From Metallyticus violacea (taxonomy: Eukaryota; Arthropoda; Insecta; Mantodea; Metallyticidae), in contig CM060833.1 in the NCBI GenBank assembly GCA_030762175.1, forward strand, positions 70,595,501 to 70,659,500: 64,000 nt of DNA, in the 5' to 3' direction. Both the position numbers and the translations under genes were made by a program. Position 1 is the first letter of the stretch; each line of letters opens with the position of its first letter. The notes beneath the pieces are model-generated. The model worked only from the letters and a program-made list of their open reading frames with translations, made no database searches and was not told where the DNA came from. Below are positions 35,142-46,986 of this stretch, in pieces.

Positions 35142-36355
35142 TACCGCCATATTGCAACCAGTTAAGAGACGATGATTAGATTTTTAAAAATGTAAATGAG
35201 TAAGTTTATACGTGAATTTAATAATTAACCTTATTTATATTTACGAGAAAAAAAATTAGCTCAACATTGTTGCATTTATTTTGGTCCATGTTGTTATTTG
35301 CAATTAAGTTTTTTTTTTTTTTTTTTTTAGAAGATACCATATACAATGAAAATTTTGATATGGATTGCACTTGGGATTTATTTCAGGGCACATACTGATA
35401 AAAGCTATTGTGACGAGGTGTGTATACGTGTGTTTAACCGAGTGAAATTTTTTGCAGTTATTTCTGTGAGAAAGGCGTTCAGATGTAAATTTCCTTGTAG
35501 GCCGGCTTCAACACCTAAAACGAAATCAAATTAGCACAGATATTTATTGAAATAGATTCTGTGACTGATCGGGGGGAGGGATAAATTGAACACTGCTGAT
35601 CAATCCATGGTCCCAGAATTATTGGCCACGGTTTATGGATCTCCTCGTTCCCCAGATCTGTGTCAGTGATAAGTTCCTAAGAAGATGAGGATTATGAAAA
35701 TGGGGAACATTTTCAGCAGCAAATGTAAGAAGACGGAATACCAAATTCTGTTATTTAATATGTATCTAAGATTTAAAAGGGCAAAGCGCTTGAGCGCAAG
35801 AAAATATCAGCGGTAACGCAGAGTCTTACCGCCGACAGGATGGAGGACTATGTATCGGGACTTTTAAATTGCTCTCGCTCTATTTACCTTTTAACCACAA
35901 ACTGAGTTATAATGGCACAAAGACAGAACTAGCGCTTGCTCTTGTAACAACGACAAGCAGGGACGGAATGTCCACGTGCAACCATCACATGGAAACTGTC
36001 TCTAATTATGAAAGGTCACTTTTTCTACTCTCTCTTTCTAGCAATGGGCATCGGTCCATTCTCACATTACCTGAAACTGTTTAATGCAGCCCTTCAAGTG
36101 TACTCCCCACTCCTACCCTTATCCTAACTGATTTGTATTTTATAAAGATATCAGTCGTGGTCGAGATAAAGTTAGCATCTGTAGTTTCAGTTTGAGATTA
36201 TGAGTGATACTGTGCATGGCACAATATTTCCTAAGATGTAATTACATTCTCTTTCAAATACATTTAATTGTCTCGTTTTCATTGTGCTCATGTTTGTTGG
36301 TCTTCAGGTTGAAAAGGGCGGAAAAGCTGTAAAATCCGATGGCAGGGACATGATT
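35142..36355. other. No recognised gene; poly-T run
   Basis: A run of about 20 T lies at 35309-35328. GC-richer patches at about 35540-36080 contain short ORFs but no domain. The stretch could be an older transposon 5' region ahead of the DDE pseudogene, but this is not shown. Confidence 0.4.
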
Positions 36356-36359
36356 GTGA

Positions 36360-37684
36360 ATTTCACAGGTTTTTAGTGATGAATAGTGAAGCTTTCAAAT
36401 GCGGAAGCCGACTGTCTCAGTGTCCAGTATAGTTGAAAGCACTGCTGCAGATACAGGCGCGTGTTCTCGTACTGTCTTTCTAGTGTTACAATAACAAAGC
36501 AAATCTGAAACAAGTGCAAGTTATTTGAGAACTCCAGGTATGAAGCGCCCGAACAGAAAACCCAGAACAACGGAACTGCCTCTGCCGCTGCCTTAAAGTG
36601 AAGTGTTTATTCTCTTTATTGAACAGATTTTCTGCCTAGTTTGCAGAATGTATATAGCTCACTAAAGGCTAAGGAATTATTGGAAAGAAGTATATGATTC
36701 TTTAGACATTTTTTTTAAAAATACAATTTAATTATTTTAAAAACTATGAAAGCACGAAATATGGGATGTTGCTTAAAAATATTGAGGTTTTTGAGAAAAT
36801 TGAAAGAACTTGCGGCCACTGGTCGTCCTGTTGTGCACATAGATGAAATGTAGGTGAATGTAAATCACACTAAAAATAAAGTGTGAAAATGCGAAATCGA
36901 CGAAAGCTACTTTCCTCTAAAAACTCCAATAGGAAAAGGTAGGCAGCTTGTTATTTTACATGCAGGATGTCCTTCTGGATTTATTCCTAATGCGTTGCTC
37001 AATTTTAAATAAAAATCCGTAAAGGACTATCATGAAGATATCGACAGTAAAGTATTTAAGGTCTGGTTCGCTAATAAGTTGCCTCCCTCCCATAATGTAA
37101 TTGTATGGTTATGAACAATGTCTCTTATCACTCGGTAGAAGTTAATACATTTCGTTATCACTAAAATCCGATATGCAGCCATGGCTCCAAAGCAAGAACA
37201 TCTAGTTTGATCCACGATGGACAAAGCCAGTATTGTTTAAACTTATTAAATTGAAAAAGATAATTTCAAAGTGCATGAAATAGACACCATCGCAGAAATG
37301 CATGAGCGTACCTTAGTACGGATATTACCTTATTACTGCCATTTTAGTGCTATAATATTGATATGGGCGGAGATGTTATGTTTCCAAACATAATATCTCA
37401 TTTAAGAGTATGAGTGAACGTGATTTTGATAATGCAATTGATAAAGTCACTGTAAAAAATTGCAGGAAAACATGCGAACATGTGAAAAATATTGAACGAT
37501 TTTACTGGGAAAAGTTTACTGACACATCTACTGAGTCCATGTAGAAGAATCGAAAGATGAACACGAGGATCAAGATTCATCTTAAGTTTCAAGCGACTCT
37601 TATAAACATTAAGAAGATGACCAATCCCCCACTGATGCTACAATGGTCCTGGACGACGTCTATGATCTGCCTACATCGCCGTAG
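36360..37684 (+). pseudogene. IS630/Tc1-like DDE transposase pseudogene with acidic tail
   Basis: Successive plus-strand frames give an HTH-region piece (VSSIVESTAADTGACSRTV) and YLRTPGMKRPNRKPRTTEL, the basic linker found ahead of the catalytic domain in this insect DDE family. They continue with RFLRKLKELAATGRPVVHID (first Asp, in IDEMWVN once a stop is read through), PIGKGRQLVILHAG, DYHEDIDSKVFKVWFANKL, then the second catalytic block, then HEIDTIAEMHER followed by PYYCHFSAI..IWAEM (third acidic residue region). The C-terminus is Asp/Glu/Ser-rich and ends PTSP before TAG at 37682. About ten stops or shifts interrupt it. A second relic of the family lies at 60080-60764. I did not find TIRs. 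Confidence 0.8.
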
Positions 37685-37689
37685 AGAGA

Positions 37690-38835
37690 GATGGTGAGTA
37701 TTCACTTCTCTTTCTACAGGCACTTGACAACTTAAACCTCACATAATCTAGCGTGAGCTTGGCTCCACGTGTATTGCGCTCAGCTGCGGACACAGAGTAA
37801 ATATAACTGTAGGAACCTCTTTAGAATAGCAGAAAACATTACGAGCTAAATAAAATTTTAGGAAAAATTCTTCTCTCCTAATTTCATCCTCGTTTAAATG
37901 TAAATAACTAAAATTTTGCTATATCCACCTATTTCAGTGAAAGTTGTCAGCTAAGATTTTTTTTTCAAGAACGAATTGGAATTATTTTTTTACTTCACAC
38001 TAGCGTAAATAAAGTTCAGAGTCTTTTAGGATTGCAAACTAACTTAAAAATCCTTACTCGATCAATTATATGCGGTTGTTCCACAGACACGACCAAACAT
38101 CTACGTATTTATGCATCAGATACTTCAGTCCTAAAAATAATGCGACTCAATACGTTGTTTATATGCGAAAATGTTGCACAAACAGTGTAGTTTAAAAAAG
38201 TAATAAAAAGCATGCTACAACAAATAGTTACTCTTTCTATCCTCATCAATTTTAATTTCCTCCGCCAGGCTGTACCCAAGAGTGTGAAAAATATGATATG
38301 CTTATCATTTTTAAATTGTAATGACGTTTATATATTTATTGTCTCTTTACTCAAGTTTTTATCTTAACATACAAAGAAACTTGGTAAATTATTACCGTTT
38401 CTATGTTCTAAGGTATAATAACCGCGAGCAAGGTACAGTAATCCGTAATTGATATAAACTTGATCTGAAAACTAGGAGAAGGTCTCTTGAGTTGAATTGA
38501 AACTCTAACATCTTTAAAAGCATCAGTATAGATAAATAAATAAATCCAAATGATATACAACTTTACGATGCTAATTGGAGATATATACAATTTCCTAAGG
38601 CAATATTGGCCTAAACCAAATCAAAACTCAATGAATTATAAATGTTTGTTCGTAAATTTTTGGGTCCCATCATAGCATGAGCTTCATATTAATCTCGCAA
38701 GAGAACACAATTTTATATTCACCATTATTAATCAACTAGAACGTTTCTGGTTTGTTCCGTAAACTTTTTTGTAGCTGTGGACTATCTTTGGGCAGTTTAG
38801 GAATATTTAATACTATTGTTTGACGAGTAGCTTTT
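37690..38835. other. No recognised feature
   Basis: AT-rich, short ORFs only. Confidence 0.55.
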
Positions 38836-38838
38836 ATA

Positions 38839-39968
38839 AGGTGGTACAAAAATTCCCGGACTAGTGATGCCATTTTGACCGTATGGTGGAATGTAACGGT
38901 AGCTAGTAGTACTGGTATTTCCTGAAGCGAATCAATATAGTAAATTTCACAAAGCTAGACGGACATGCTGATATGTTAGATTGTTTTATTTATAACCGCA
39001 TATCTGGCCAGCAGCGATTTCCTTATGAGTTCCAGAAAGGAACAGCGATTGTACCATTTTGTTTGCAAATCTCCGAAAAATTGAGAAAGGTACTCTGGAA
39101 ATGACAAGTCAACCATTTAAGGAAGAAAGCACGAGAAAGTATATACACATTTGCATTTCAGGGTTCGCCGAAGAAGACACAGCACACAGTTAGGCCTATC
39201 ACCTGCACAGTGCTCGACATTTTTGCCAAAAGTCAATAGTTGGTTCTTGAGGATCGACACTGCTCTATTAAGGACGTTGCTGATGATATGCCAACGGATT
39301 CTGAATGATGAATTGAGCGAGTTTTGTGTCGTTACCAAATTCGTGCCCAGGATTCTCACAGCTGATCAGAAGCCGCAGCATGTGGACGTCTGCCAGATGG
39401 CCTCCTCCAATGCAAACCGGATTTACGATTACGACTTTGGAAAAGTCAGATTCACCATGACCGAAAAGTCGAACGAAGTGAAGAGCAACATCAAGTGCTC
39501 ATTATTTTCTTTAACATCAAGAGAACTGTTGAAAATGAATTCCTTCTGAAAGGTCAAACAGTCAATTCCGCACACTATTATAAGATTTTGCGGCGACTGC
39601 GTGAAAATGGGCGAAGATGTTTCCCAGAACACCATAGCGAAAAAAGGGCTGACTGCTGCATTGCAACAATGCATCGTCTCACCACAGAATGTTTGAAAAA
39701 TCTTTATTGTTGTTCTTCAATTGTTTTATTAGTCTAATTTGCTCTTCTGCGACTTTTCTGTGTTTTCCTGGTTGAAAAGTAAATTGAAAAGCCTACGGTT
39801 TGACACAATTGAGATGATTGAGACAGAAACATAGGCGACGCTGAACACTTTCATAGAAACATGAGTTCCAGAATTAATTATTATCTATAAATGGCCGCAG
39901 CGTTGGGAACTGTGCATTTGTTATTTAAACAGTAATGGCGGCTAGTATAAATCCGGGAATTTTGGATA
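38839..39968 (+). mobile_element. Mariner-like element with partial TIRs
   Basis: The left end GTGGTACAAAAATTCCCGGA and the reverse complement of the right end ATATCCAAAATTCCCGGATT share CAAAAATTCCCGGA almost exactly, while the outermost bases have diverged. A plus-strand mariner transposase pseudogene lies between them in the expected orientation. The length of about 1.13 kb is slightly below the usual 1.3 kb, consistent with small deletions. Confidence 0.78.
39150..39735 (+). pseudogene. Mariner transposase pseudogene (N-terminal to central part)
   Basis: Plus-strand frames contain CSIKDVADDM-like and ILNDEL (second HTH), then VVTKFVPRILTADQKPQ and VDVCQMASSN. These are followed by a Y.YDFGK block corresponding to the YGYDPETK segment after the first catalytic Asp. 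After a frameshift come EVKSNIKC, then FNIKRTVENEFLLKGQTVNS, then YYKILRRLRENGRR, matching the FFD..G.VH.EFL..G.TVN..YY..VLRRLRE part of irritans-like mariners. The Asp of DES/DET is lost or unreadable, and the final DD34D portion is truncated. The order and spacing are otherwise faithful, so the family call is firm. Confidence 0.82.
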
Positions 39969-39969
39969 T

Positions 39970-41135
39970 TCCCGCTTCCTCCTTTGCGTCATTCATTATT
40001 TCAAACTTCTTGGTGATGCAGATGAGAGCATAATGGAACCTATTATTAAAAGGGATTAATTTTTAATAGCACCGTCGAAAATTTTATATAGAGTATTTCA
40101 AAATGAAAATATTATTTCAATAAAAAATAAGTACAAAGTATTTGATAAAACTTATTATTTTGAAAGTATTCTTAATGTACACAATATCTTCAAGAGCAAT
40201 GTTTTGAAAATTGCTTCATAATTAATTTTAATTGTGTTTCTCTTTGTTATACCTTGAAATAAAATACTTTTACACTTTTGCTTTTAGAAGATCTCACTCA
40301 TTTAAATGAATTTGGCCTCGCGCACAACAGTTTTGGTGCAAATATAATGTTATTACTTAAACATTAATCACTTTTAAATTCAGTACAAAAAAGGTACTAG
40401 CTTCTATACAGATACAACAAATATTTCAGCGAATAAACTAATTTATTTAAGTTTTAAATTATATTTTTGTTTACTTAAATGCTCTAAATGTTTCTCATTT
40501 ACAGTTTGATATTGCTAAGGTGTAACACAAACATTTTTGTATTTTTTAACTATTTTTATTTGTGTTGGTCTGCACTTCTGTTTGTTTTTTCTGTCACCAC
40601 ATCTTATACTGAATCTTTCATTGCTTTGTCGCCCCTTTCACGGCAGATGGTAACTCCCGACGAAGAGCATGTAATATCCGCGCAACTAATTCAAATTCTT
40701 GCAATTACAAGTACAATTTAAAATGAAAATAAGCACATGCATCATGACAGGAAATGTTGAAATGTTGTTCTGGTACATTTATACATTTCTGGGGTCTTTT
40801 CAGAAGATTGTCACTTACATGCATCAGTTCATCTTTCAGTATTGAATTAATATTTCACCTAATATATATTTAAAAACCACGGTTAAATAAACCAAATAAT
40901 TTTAATTTTAAATACATTACTTTTTTCTTGAACATTATACTATAACAATACAAAACCATAATTAACGAATAGTAATTGGGACAAAGCGACACAATAGTGT
41001 TTATATATTATGTTCAATGTTGCAATAAGCACATTTAAATAAGAAGTATTTACATCAATAACACAATGAACGAGTTACCACAACGAGCATTTGAGTTAAT
41101 GTAGTCAGTTTTAACAGTCATTGTAGGAGCAATGG
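39970..41135. other. AT-rich DNA with no recognised gene
   Basis: An ORF at 40488-40721 is hydrophobic by composition and has no motif. Confidence 0.5.
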
Positions 41136-41139
41136 AATC

Positions 41140-41600
41140 CATGTCCCTCAAGAATGAGAATTGCTGGTTCGGGTGTCTTCACACTAATAAAATGCTCCAG
41201 AAACTTAGCAAACTGCTCCCTTTTAGGTGCATAATAGCCTGTTGCAGAAACACATAACATGACATTTAGCCTTACCTTTTTTTATAATTATTATAGGTCT
41301 CAAAGTTCTTCTTTCCTCACTTAGATATGACTCTCTTGGGTTTATAAGTTGCAAAACTGTCTCATCCCAATTTAAAACGCTAGTTGGTTGCTTTGAAACA
41401 TTCTCATAAAAATGCAATGTTTTCCCTCGTCATTTCTTTTGCGCGAGAATATGAAATACCTTCTGCTACTCTCATGCTCAGAATTTTATGACGGCCATGA
41501 AATCCTCTTATCAAGTCTTTACCAGCCATTTGAACTTCATTGCTAAATGGCATTTTATGTCATTCACAAAAGCATAACGAAATATTAGACTGCGAATGTA
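41140..41600 (-). pseudogene. pogo/Tigger-type DDE transposase relic
   Basis: On the minus strand from about 41550 downwards: MAGKDLIRGFHGRHKILSMR, matching the end of the CENP-B-like DNA-binding domain (AG.DWL.GF..RH..LS.R), and a piece like KEMTRENI. After a frame break comes FYENVSKQPTSVLNWDETVL, the first-aspartate block (..NWDETGL). Next are ERRTLRPIIIIKKGKAKC and CHVMCFCNRL, equivalent to the VT...C.SA.G segment. This domain order is specific to pogo/Tigger/jerky-type DDE_1 proteins. The second and third catalytic residues are not seen, and a stop separates the DNA-binding and catalytic pieces. Domesticated relatives exist, but this copy is broken. Confidence 0.75.
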
Positions 41601-42079
41601 TTATGAGTCAGTCCACACCCAATTCCATCGAGTTTTAAAATATGCTTCCCTTATTGCCCCAAGTCCTTTTGAAATTCAAGTGTAAGAACAACAGAACTCG
41701 CGTCTCAAGGTATTTCTTTAGCAGGAGTACCCAGTGGCGTCTTATCTACCTACACCGCTTTGATAGCTAACATCATCCACGAACAGCGACCGCTCGTTCT
41801 TTCTTAATGTCTCACCATAAAAGAAAACAAAGAGGCGCTTAATTGAGTTGAAATACGAAATATTATATAATGAATGTCCCTACAGAAATATAATCAAATA
41901 TATTTTACTCAACATTTATATTAATTTGTTCATATAAGTTCTAGAAGTATTCATTAAAATAGAGCAATTCGTATGTGTCCTTTTGCCCCCATGTACATCT
42001 AGGTTTTATTTACAAAAAAGCATAGCTTCAAAGAAATTTGAACCGGGTGCTAAACATTATTTTCTAAAACAGGGTTTTT

Positions 42080-42640
42080 TTTTCCAGTCAAGGAAAAGTA
42101 AAGGAACCAATTATTACCTATTACACTCAAATAGGTTAATGGACGCCTTAACTTGAATATATTAATTGATAGTTTCTGCCCTACTGCACCCATAGTCTAT
42201 TTTAACATACCACAATGCAGAAAGTGGAATTGCCAACATAAAATTAAACATCCGTAAATGTTTTAAGAGATGTCCGTTTGCCTCCACGTCCTTTTGTCCC
42301 ATCCTTATCCTATCTTTGTTCATTTGTGGTATTTCAAAAAAGTATAGTCCCTGTTACTCTCTATATAATTCCTGCGCACCTTAAACTGATTTTTTCATCA
42401 TACAAGGAGATTTCATGTGTAAATGATTTTGTGTTGAAACCTTACCACGTAAATGAAACCATACTTTATCAGTAAAGAACATTAGGCATGGATCATATTT
42501 CTCTATCACTGCATAATATTCAATTATAGAAATTTACTCCAATATCAGGTTCACCTGCCTGCAATACATGAATAGTAACCTCTATGCTTTCAAGTTTTTA
42601 CTGAAACAATTTCGGAAGATGAATTGATGTGTGAGTAAAA
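42080..42640 (-). pseudogene. DUF4817-type Tc1/mariner transposase, central relic
   Basis: On the minus strand from 42640 downwards, a degraded second HTH (CFSKNLKA) precedes a linker equivalent to ELEPD....YNWIL. Then comes MFFTDKVWFHLRGKVSTQNH, the first catalytic Asp block (usual FFTDEAWFHL.GYVN.QN; Glu replaced by Lys here). After a frame change the LHE..LYDEK block and a short IFF piece follow. The rest is lost. It resembles the relic at 12477-12985 in the FFTD.(A/V)WFHL wording, suggesting the same subfamily. Confidence 0.72.
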
Positions 42641-42644
42641 TTTT

Positions 42645-43244
42645 TCAGAAAAGAAGCAAGAAAGGTCCAGGTACGACATATTTCTAACATCTCCTGTGAT
42701 AAGGTGTGCGTTTATATTCATTGAAATGTGATTGTAATTGCGAGTGTGTCAGTATTTCATCCGCTTCGTCGGAAATTATCGCGCTGATTGCCGACCCGCC
42801 AGCTGCCCTAAAACGGGCGACAAAAGCATGAAATACCCTTTAATTACCATAATGTAAATTATAATCAGTAATCACGATCATATGCACAGCCACTGCCATA
42901 AACATTGTGTGCTCGGTACTCAATGTGCGCCACGAGAATGGACGTTGAGTTTACAATTTATCTCAGTTGGTTGCAATACCGGAGTCATAGTTATGTAGCT
43001 TCCTCATGCTGTACTGTTATAGGTTAACTATTATCTCTCCATGTAACTTTATAGTAAAATATTTCTCCGGTTCCCAGCTTCGTCCCTCCCTTTGCTACTA
43101 TTGGCTCCCGAATTTATTCCCAAATATAAATGGCAGTAAACTTGATCGTTATTTTCACGATTTCATCGTTTGTTGTGCAAGTGTGTTACTCTGTTTCGTG
43201 AAAACATTTTCGTTCTTGGCAGAAGTTTAAACCTTTATCTCTTA
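42645..43244. other. No recognised feature
   Basis: A slightly GC-richer patch at about 42770-42830 and short ORFs. No motif or repeat was identified. Confidence 0.5.
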
Positions 43245-43248
43245 TATA

Positions 43249-44533
43249 CGAAGGTAGGTTCACAAGTTTCCAGCCTAACCATTTTCTAGGTATGATAAAG
43301 ACAAAAACTATATTTCATTTTTCAATACAGTTACCCTTTATTGCAATAAATTTCTCACATCTTTGAATTAACATTTCAACCCCCCCCCCTAAAAATTTCA
43401 GAAGTGTTGTCTGCAACATGGGCATAAACAGCACCAATTACTTCTTCACATTTAAATTTCCTTCCTCGAAGGTCCTTCTTGAGTTTTGAGAAGAGGAAAT
43501 AGTCACTGGGAGCTAGATTTGGGCTGCAGGATAGATGGTCGATCTCCTTGAAGTCACATATCTTCACAGCTTCCTTTGCAAAAAGAGCTGTTGTACAGGC
43601 GCGTTGTCGTGAAGAAAGCGCACATCACCCTTTCCTAGCCTTTTCTGTTTGATGGAACGCGTAGTCTGTACAGTAGGCCAGCATAGTACTCCCCAATTAA
43701 TGTGGTGTTCCTCTCCTTGAAGTCGATGAAGAGCATTCCTTTACAGTCCCAAAATATTGTGGTCATGATCTTCTTGGTTGAATGAGTGACCTTGGACTTT
43801 AGAGGCGGTGCTTCGCCAGGTTTATGCCACTCCATTGATTTTCTTTTGGACAAAGGATCACAGTAGAGGATCGTAGTTTCATCTCCTGTAGCAGTGGTTT
43901 GCAGAACTTCTCTCTCGTTGCCACGGTAAGCTCCAAAAAAGTCTGACAACAGATGACTCGTTGCTGCTTTTGGACTGAGGAAAGAAGTCTAGGACCCATC
44001 TTGCACTAACTTTATTTACGTTTAAATGTTCATCAATAATTCGAAGGACTGTTGCTTTAAAAAGGCCGAATCTTGCTGCTATTTCTGTAACTTTGAGTCG
44101 CCAGTCTTCCGCAATGTCTCCTTCCACAGGAGCGATGTTTTCAGGAGTGAGCACCGCCTAGGGCCGACCTGCACGCTCTTTGTCTTCAATGCTTTCTCGA
44201 CACATTCGAAAAGGTTTGGCCAATTCTTTAAGGATTGAATATGAGGGAGATGCTTCTCCATTTACACCGTTCAATCGCTATTAATTTCATTTGCAGTAAG
44301 TCCTCCTTTTGTGAAGAACTTAATAAAGTTCGATGCTCCATTTTGAACTTGGCACAATCTTCTAACACATAGGCTTCTTTATGCAACTATACTTGAACAA
44401 CTGAACACAGCGGAGCGGAAGTTACAACTGCAGTTATTTACTTAACATATAAGGTATAAATAACATCAGATAAGGGTATTGTGAAGGCGATAATCTTTAT
44501 CGGCGAGGCCGGAAACTTATGGACCTATCCTCG
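43249..44533 (-). mobile_element. Near full-length mariner with both TIRs
   Basis: The left end after TA reads CGAAGGTAGGTTCACAAGTT. The reverse complement of the right end, also flanked by TA, reads CGAGGATAGGTCCATAAGTT. They match at most positions over about 28 bp and continue into TCC(A/G)GCCT. The TA duplications at 43247-43248 and 44534-44535 mark the insertion site. The length of 1,285 bp is the standard mariner size. One minus-strand transposase pseudogene fills the interior, so this is the best preserved element of the window. Confidence 0.93.
43376..44261 (-). pseudogene. Mariner DD34D transposase, disrupted
   Basis: Pieces in order on the minus strand: HLPHIQSL near the start; an HTH with KVTEIAARFGLFKATVLRII and NKVSARWVL; a catalytic part with TGDETTILYCD (first Asp), WHKPGEAPP, IFWDCKGMLFIDF and YYAGLLYRLR; then FLHDNAPVQQ (second Asp), and CSPNLAPSDYFLFSKLKKDL (third Asp). 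Counting across a one-base frameshift near 43582 gives 34 residues between the second and third Asp, i.e. DD34D. At least three frame changes break the gene, and a run of nine C near 43381 replaces the normal end. In live relatives it cuts and pastes the element at TA. Confidence 0.9.
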
Positions 44534-44535
44534 TA

Positions 44536-46320
44536 CCTTACAATAAAATGCATTCTTCATGCTAATAGAAAAATAGAAGCTACAAATAACCGAGCATATT
44601 CATTTAATACGTGGCACTACTTCGCGACTAATTTGGGAGTAAAGAGGTTGTAGGCCAATCAAAATGATTTCGCCACATGCTTATGTTAACACCCACAAGT
44701 CATAAAAAATGCTTAGATGTAAAGAAAGAGCATGTTCGCCCTACACATGACTTTTTGCATCTCGGCTATCGACCAGCTATGAGCGGGTTACACGGACAGT
44801 GATAAATTAACAGTGTTCATCTTATCTCATAGAAGCTGTTAAAATCTTTGTTCTCGCAGTGTCAAATAGAAACTATGGTTATTAAAAACGTTTTTGCTCA
44901 CTCGTTGGAGCTTAGACCGGAATGCTTTGGATTTTGTGCTTTTGTTCCTCCAGTGCAGTGTTCCAAACCTCTCGACGAGATTTGCTAAGTATGCCGCGAA
45001 ATCTAAGTCTTTATGATATTGTTGGTGAAAGTAATTAAATTATTTCACCGAATACTTTTTTAAAAGGCAAAAATGGAAAAATATTTAAGAGCTTAAACAA
45101 ATTTATTTTATAGGGAACTTATTTGTATACGCCTTGCAAAAAAAGATTTAAGTTATTATTGAAATAATTGAGCTTGTTTCTTACACATTCATGGTAGAAT
45201 GAAGGCAAAGATACTCTCATTTCCTGTTAAACAGAGACTCGTGTTTCTTTTGTTTCTTGTTTGTTAATGCTGGCACAAGTATGTGATTGAGAATTCAGCA
45301 ATATCTTCGGCTTACACTTCCATTATTGGGAACTCTTTACAGTTGTGGTAGGTGCTCGATCTGGCAGAAGTTCTTCGAGTTGTTCTTTCTGAAGAGGGAG
45401 ATCGGTGGTAGATTCTGGAAACACAAGAGCATGGATTCCATATCTAGTCATACTTTGGCAACAATGATGGAGGAAAAGTAAATATTGTGACATGTTATTC
45501 TCAAGAGCTAGGTGATTCAAAAATCAATTCGGATGCCATGTCTCCATGTGGTCCTACTTGGAAGGTTATAGAAAACATCTGAAGATTTTTCTCATATTTC
45601 TCGTAATTTTCATATAGTAGGTTTTTTCAAGGACGCAATGAGTTTATTATTTGAGATCAGCACATTTACTATGGCACATATTCGTTTAAGTAATTTAAAC
45701 GGCGGAAAATATCAACCAAGTAAGCTAACGTTGTACTTGTTTAACTTAGCACCAAAGGCTAGCTTTTCTATACTAAACATACTTAACTTCTCTTTTATAA
45801 GCTCTAAAATCTCTGAACGACCTACCCTTATGACTAGGCCTCAGAATTTTAGGCACGAAAAAATTATGTTTCTCTCACTTATCTTCTGTCAATATTGTCC
45901 GCATCTGTGTAAGTTTTCTGTTTAAAATCGATTCTGTTATTTAAGCAGCAATCAAATTGCTACAAGATATCTTACAATAAATGCAATGTGATTCCACAGA
46001 AATTGGCTTTTGAATGATACACACGTGGCTCAATTGTTATGTTCATCATATTCAAATGAAAAATGAATCATAGTAATCGTAATGTGATCAGTAATGCCGA
46101 GACTCTCAAGTTTTCAACTAAATTTTTCCTTGCTATTTAACTAATTAATTTTGTTTTATATGTGCATTTCACATTTACTGAAACGAAATATCTCAATTTA
46201 ATTAAAAATAAAAATATCTAAATGAAGTTTTGCAACCTAATATGACCTAACTGTTTCTTTAGGTTTTTTAATGATAGAATTTGTTTTTCTAGGGGTTATG
46301 AAATAATTACAGCACTTCGA
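44536..46320. other. No recognised gene
   Basis: Short ORFs at 45287-45520 (both strands) and 45638-45925 have no recognisable domain. I noted no TIR pair or SINE. Confidence 0.5.
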
Positions 46321-46324
46321 GCAC

Positions 46325-46620
46325 TCGGATGTGAACTGGACTAGACCGAGTGGGGTGACTCAGGCGATAAAGTTTGAGACTCTCATTCTGATGGTCCCGG
46401 GTTCAATTCTCGTTGGGCCGGCCATCTTGATTTTAGGTTTATTCTCGGTTTGCCCTGGTCACTTAGGCGAATGCTGCAATGGATATTTACATTACACGAA
46501 TTTTCTGTTCTTCTATTTCACATCATCATTCTGTAGTATCTGTTACAGGATCGAAAGTGCCAGGTCGAGGTGGGTTGGTGCGGTGTGAATGGTGGCTTGC
46601 GCTTTGGAAAGGATTTTGCT
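46325..46620 (+). repeat. SINE family C copy
   Basis: An A-box-like segment (GACCGAGTGGGGTGACTC) and a B box (GGGTTCAATTCTC), correctly spaced about 50 bp apart, form a tRNA-like head. They are followed by GGGCCGGCCATCTTGATTTT and CACTTAGGCGAATGC. The GGTTC-NNN-GGCC...TTAGG style of body is common to insect tRNA-SINEs. The end is not sharp because another SINE follows within about 60 bp. A second, older copy lies at 2535-2690 on the other strand. Confidence 0.7.
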
Positions 46621-46659
46621 CCAGCATTTTGAAATATAACTGATCTTCAAGAATTTGAA

Positions 46660-46936
46660 CATCTCGGAAAGGGGGGTTCTGCCCCGTAGATAGCGGGTTT
46701 AATCCCGGCCAGGGTCGAATTATTTTTTCGAGTGTAAAGATCTTACGTATGACTTCTTTCGGAAGCGAAGTAAAGCCGTGTTGTTGATTTACGGCAATTA
46801 AAAGTACCTCATACCTCAAGTATGAAAGAAGAGGCATCTGAGCACAATTTATTGGCCGTTTCATGACCTAAATTGGGTGGAACGCTGATGACCTGAGATG
46901 TTAAAAAGCGTCCGTAAGTTAAAAAAAAAAATAAAA
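46660..46936 (+). repeat. SINE family A copy with A-rich tail
   Basis: From the B-box region (GCGGGTTTAATCCCGGCCAG) it continues through ATTTTTTCGAGTGTAAAG, ACTTCTTTCGG, TTTACGGCAATTAAAAG and CTGATGACCTGAGATGTTAA, then ends in a tail of A with few interruptions. The sequence aligns with the minus-strand copies at 50233-50525 and 62943-63222. The 5' head is poorly preserved, and I could not find a convincing target-site duplication. Confidence 0.82.
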
Positions 46937-46986
46937 AACGGTATCGAGGTGCTGTATCTGCAAGCACGTTAGGAACTCTTGTCTAT

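Noticed and set aside
46526..46864. 112-codon minus-strand ORF
   Set aside because: It runs antisense through SINE C and SINE A and has no independent motif.
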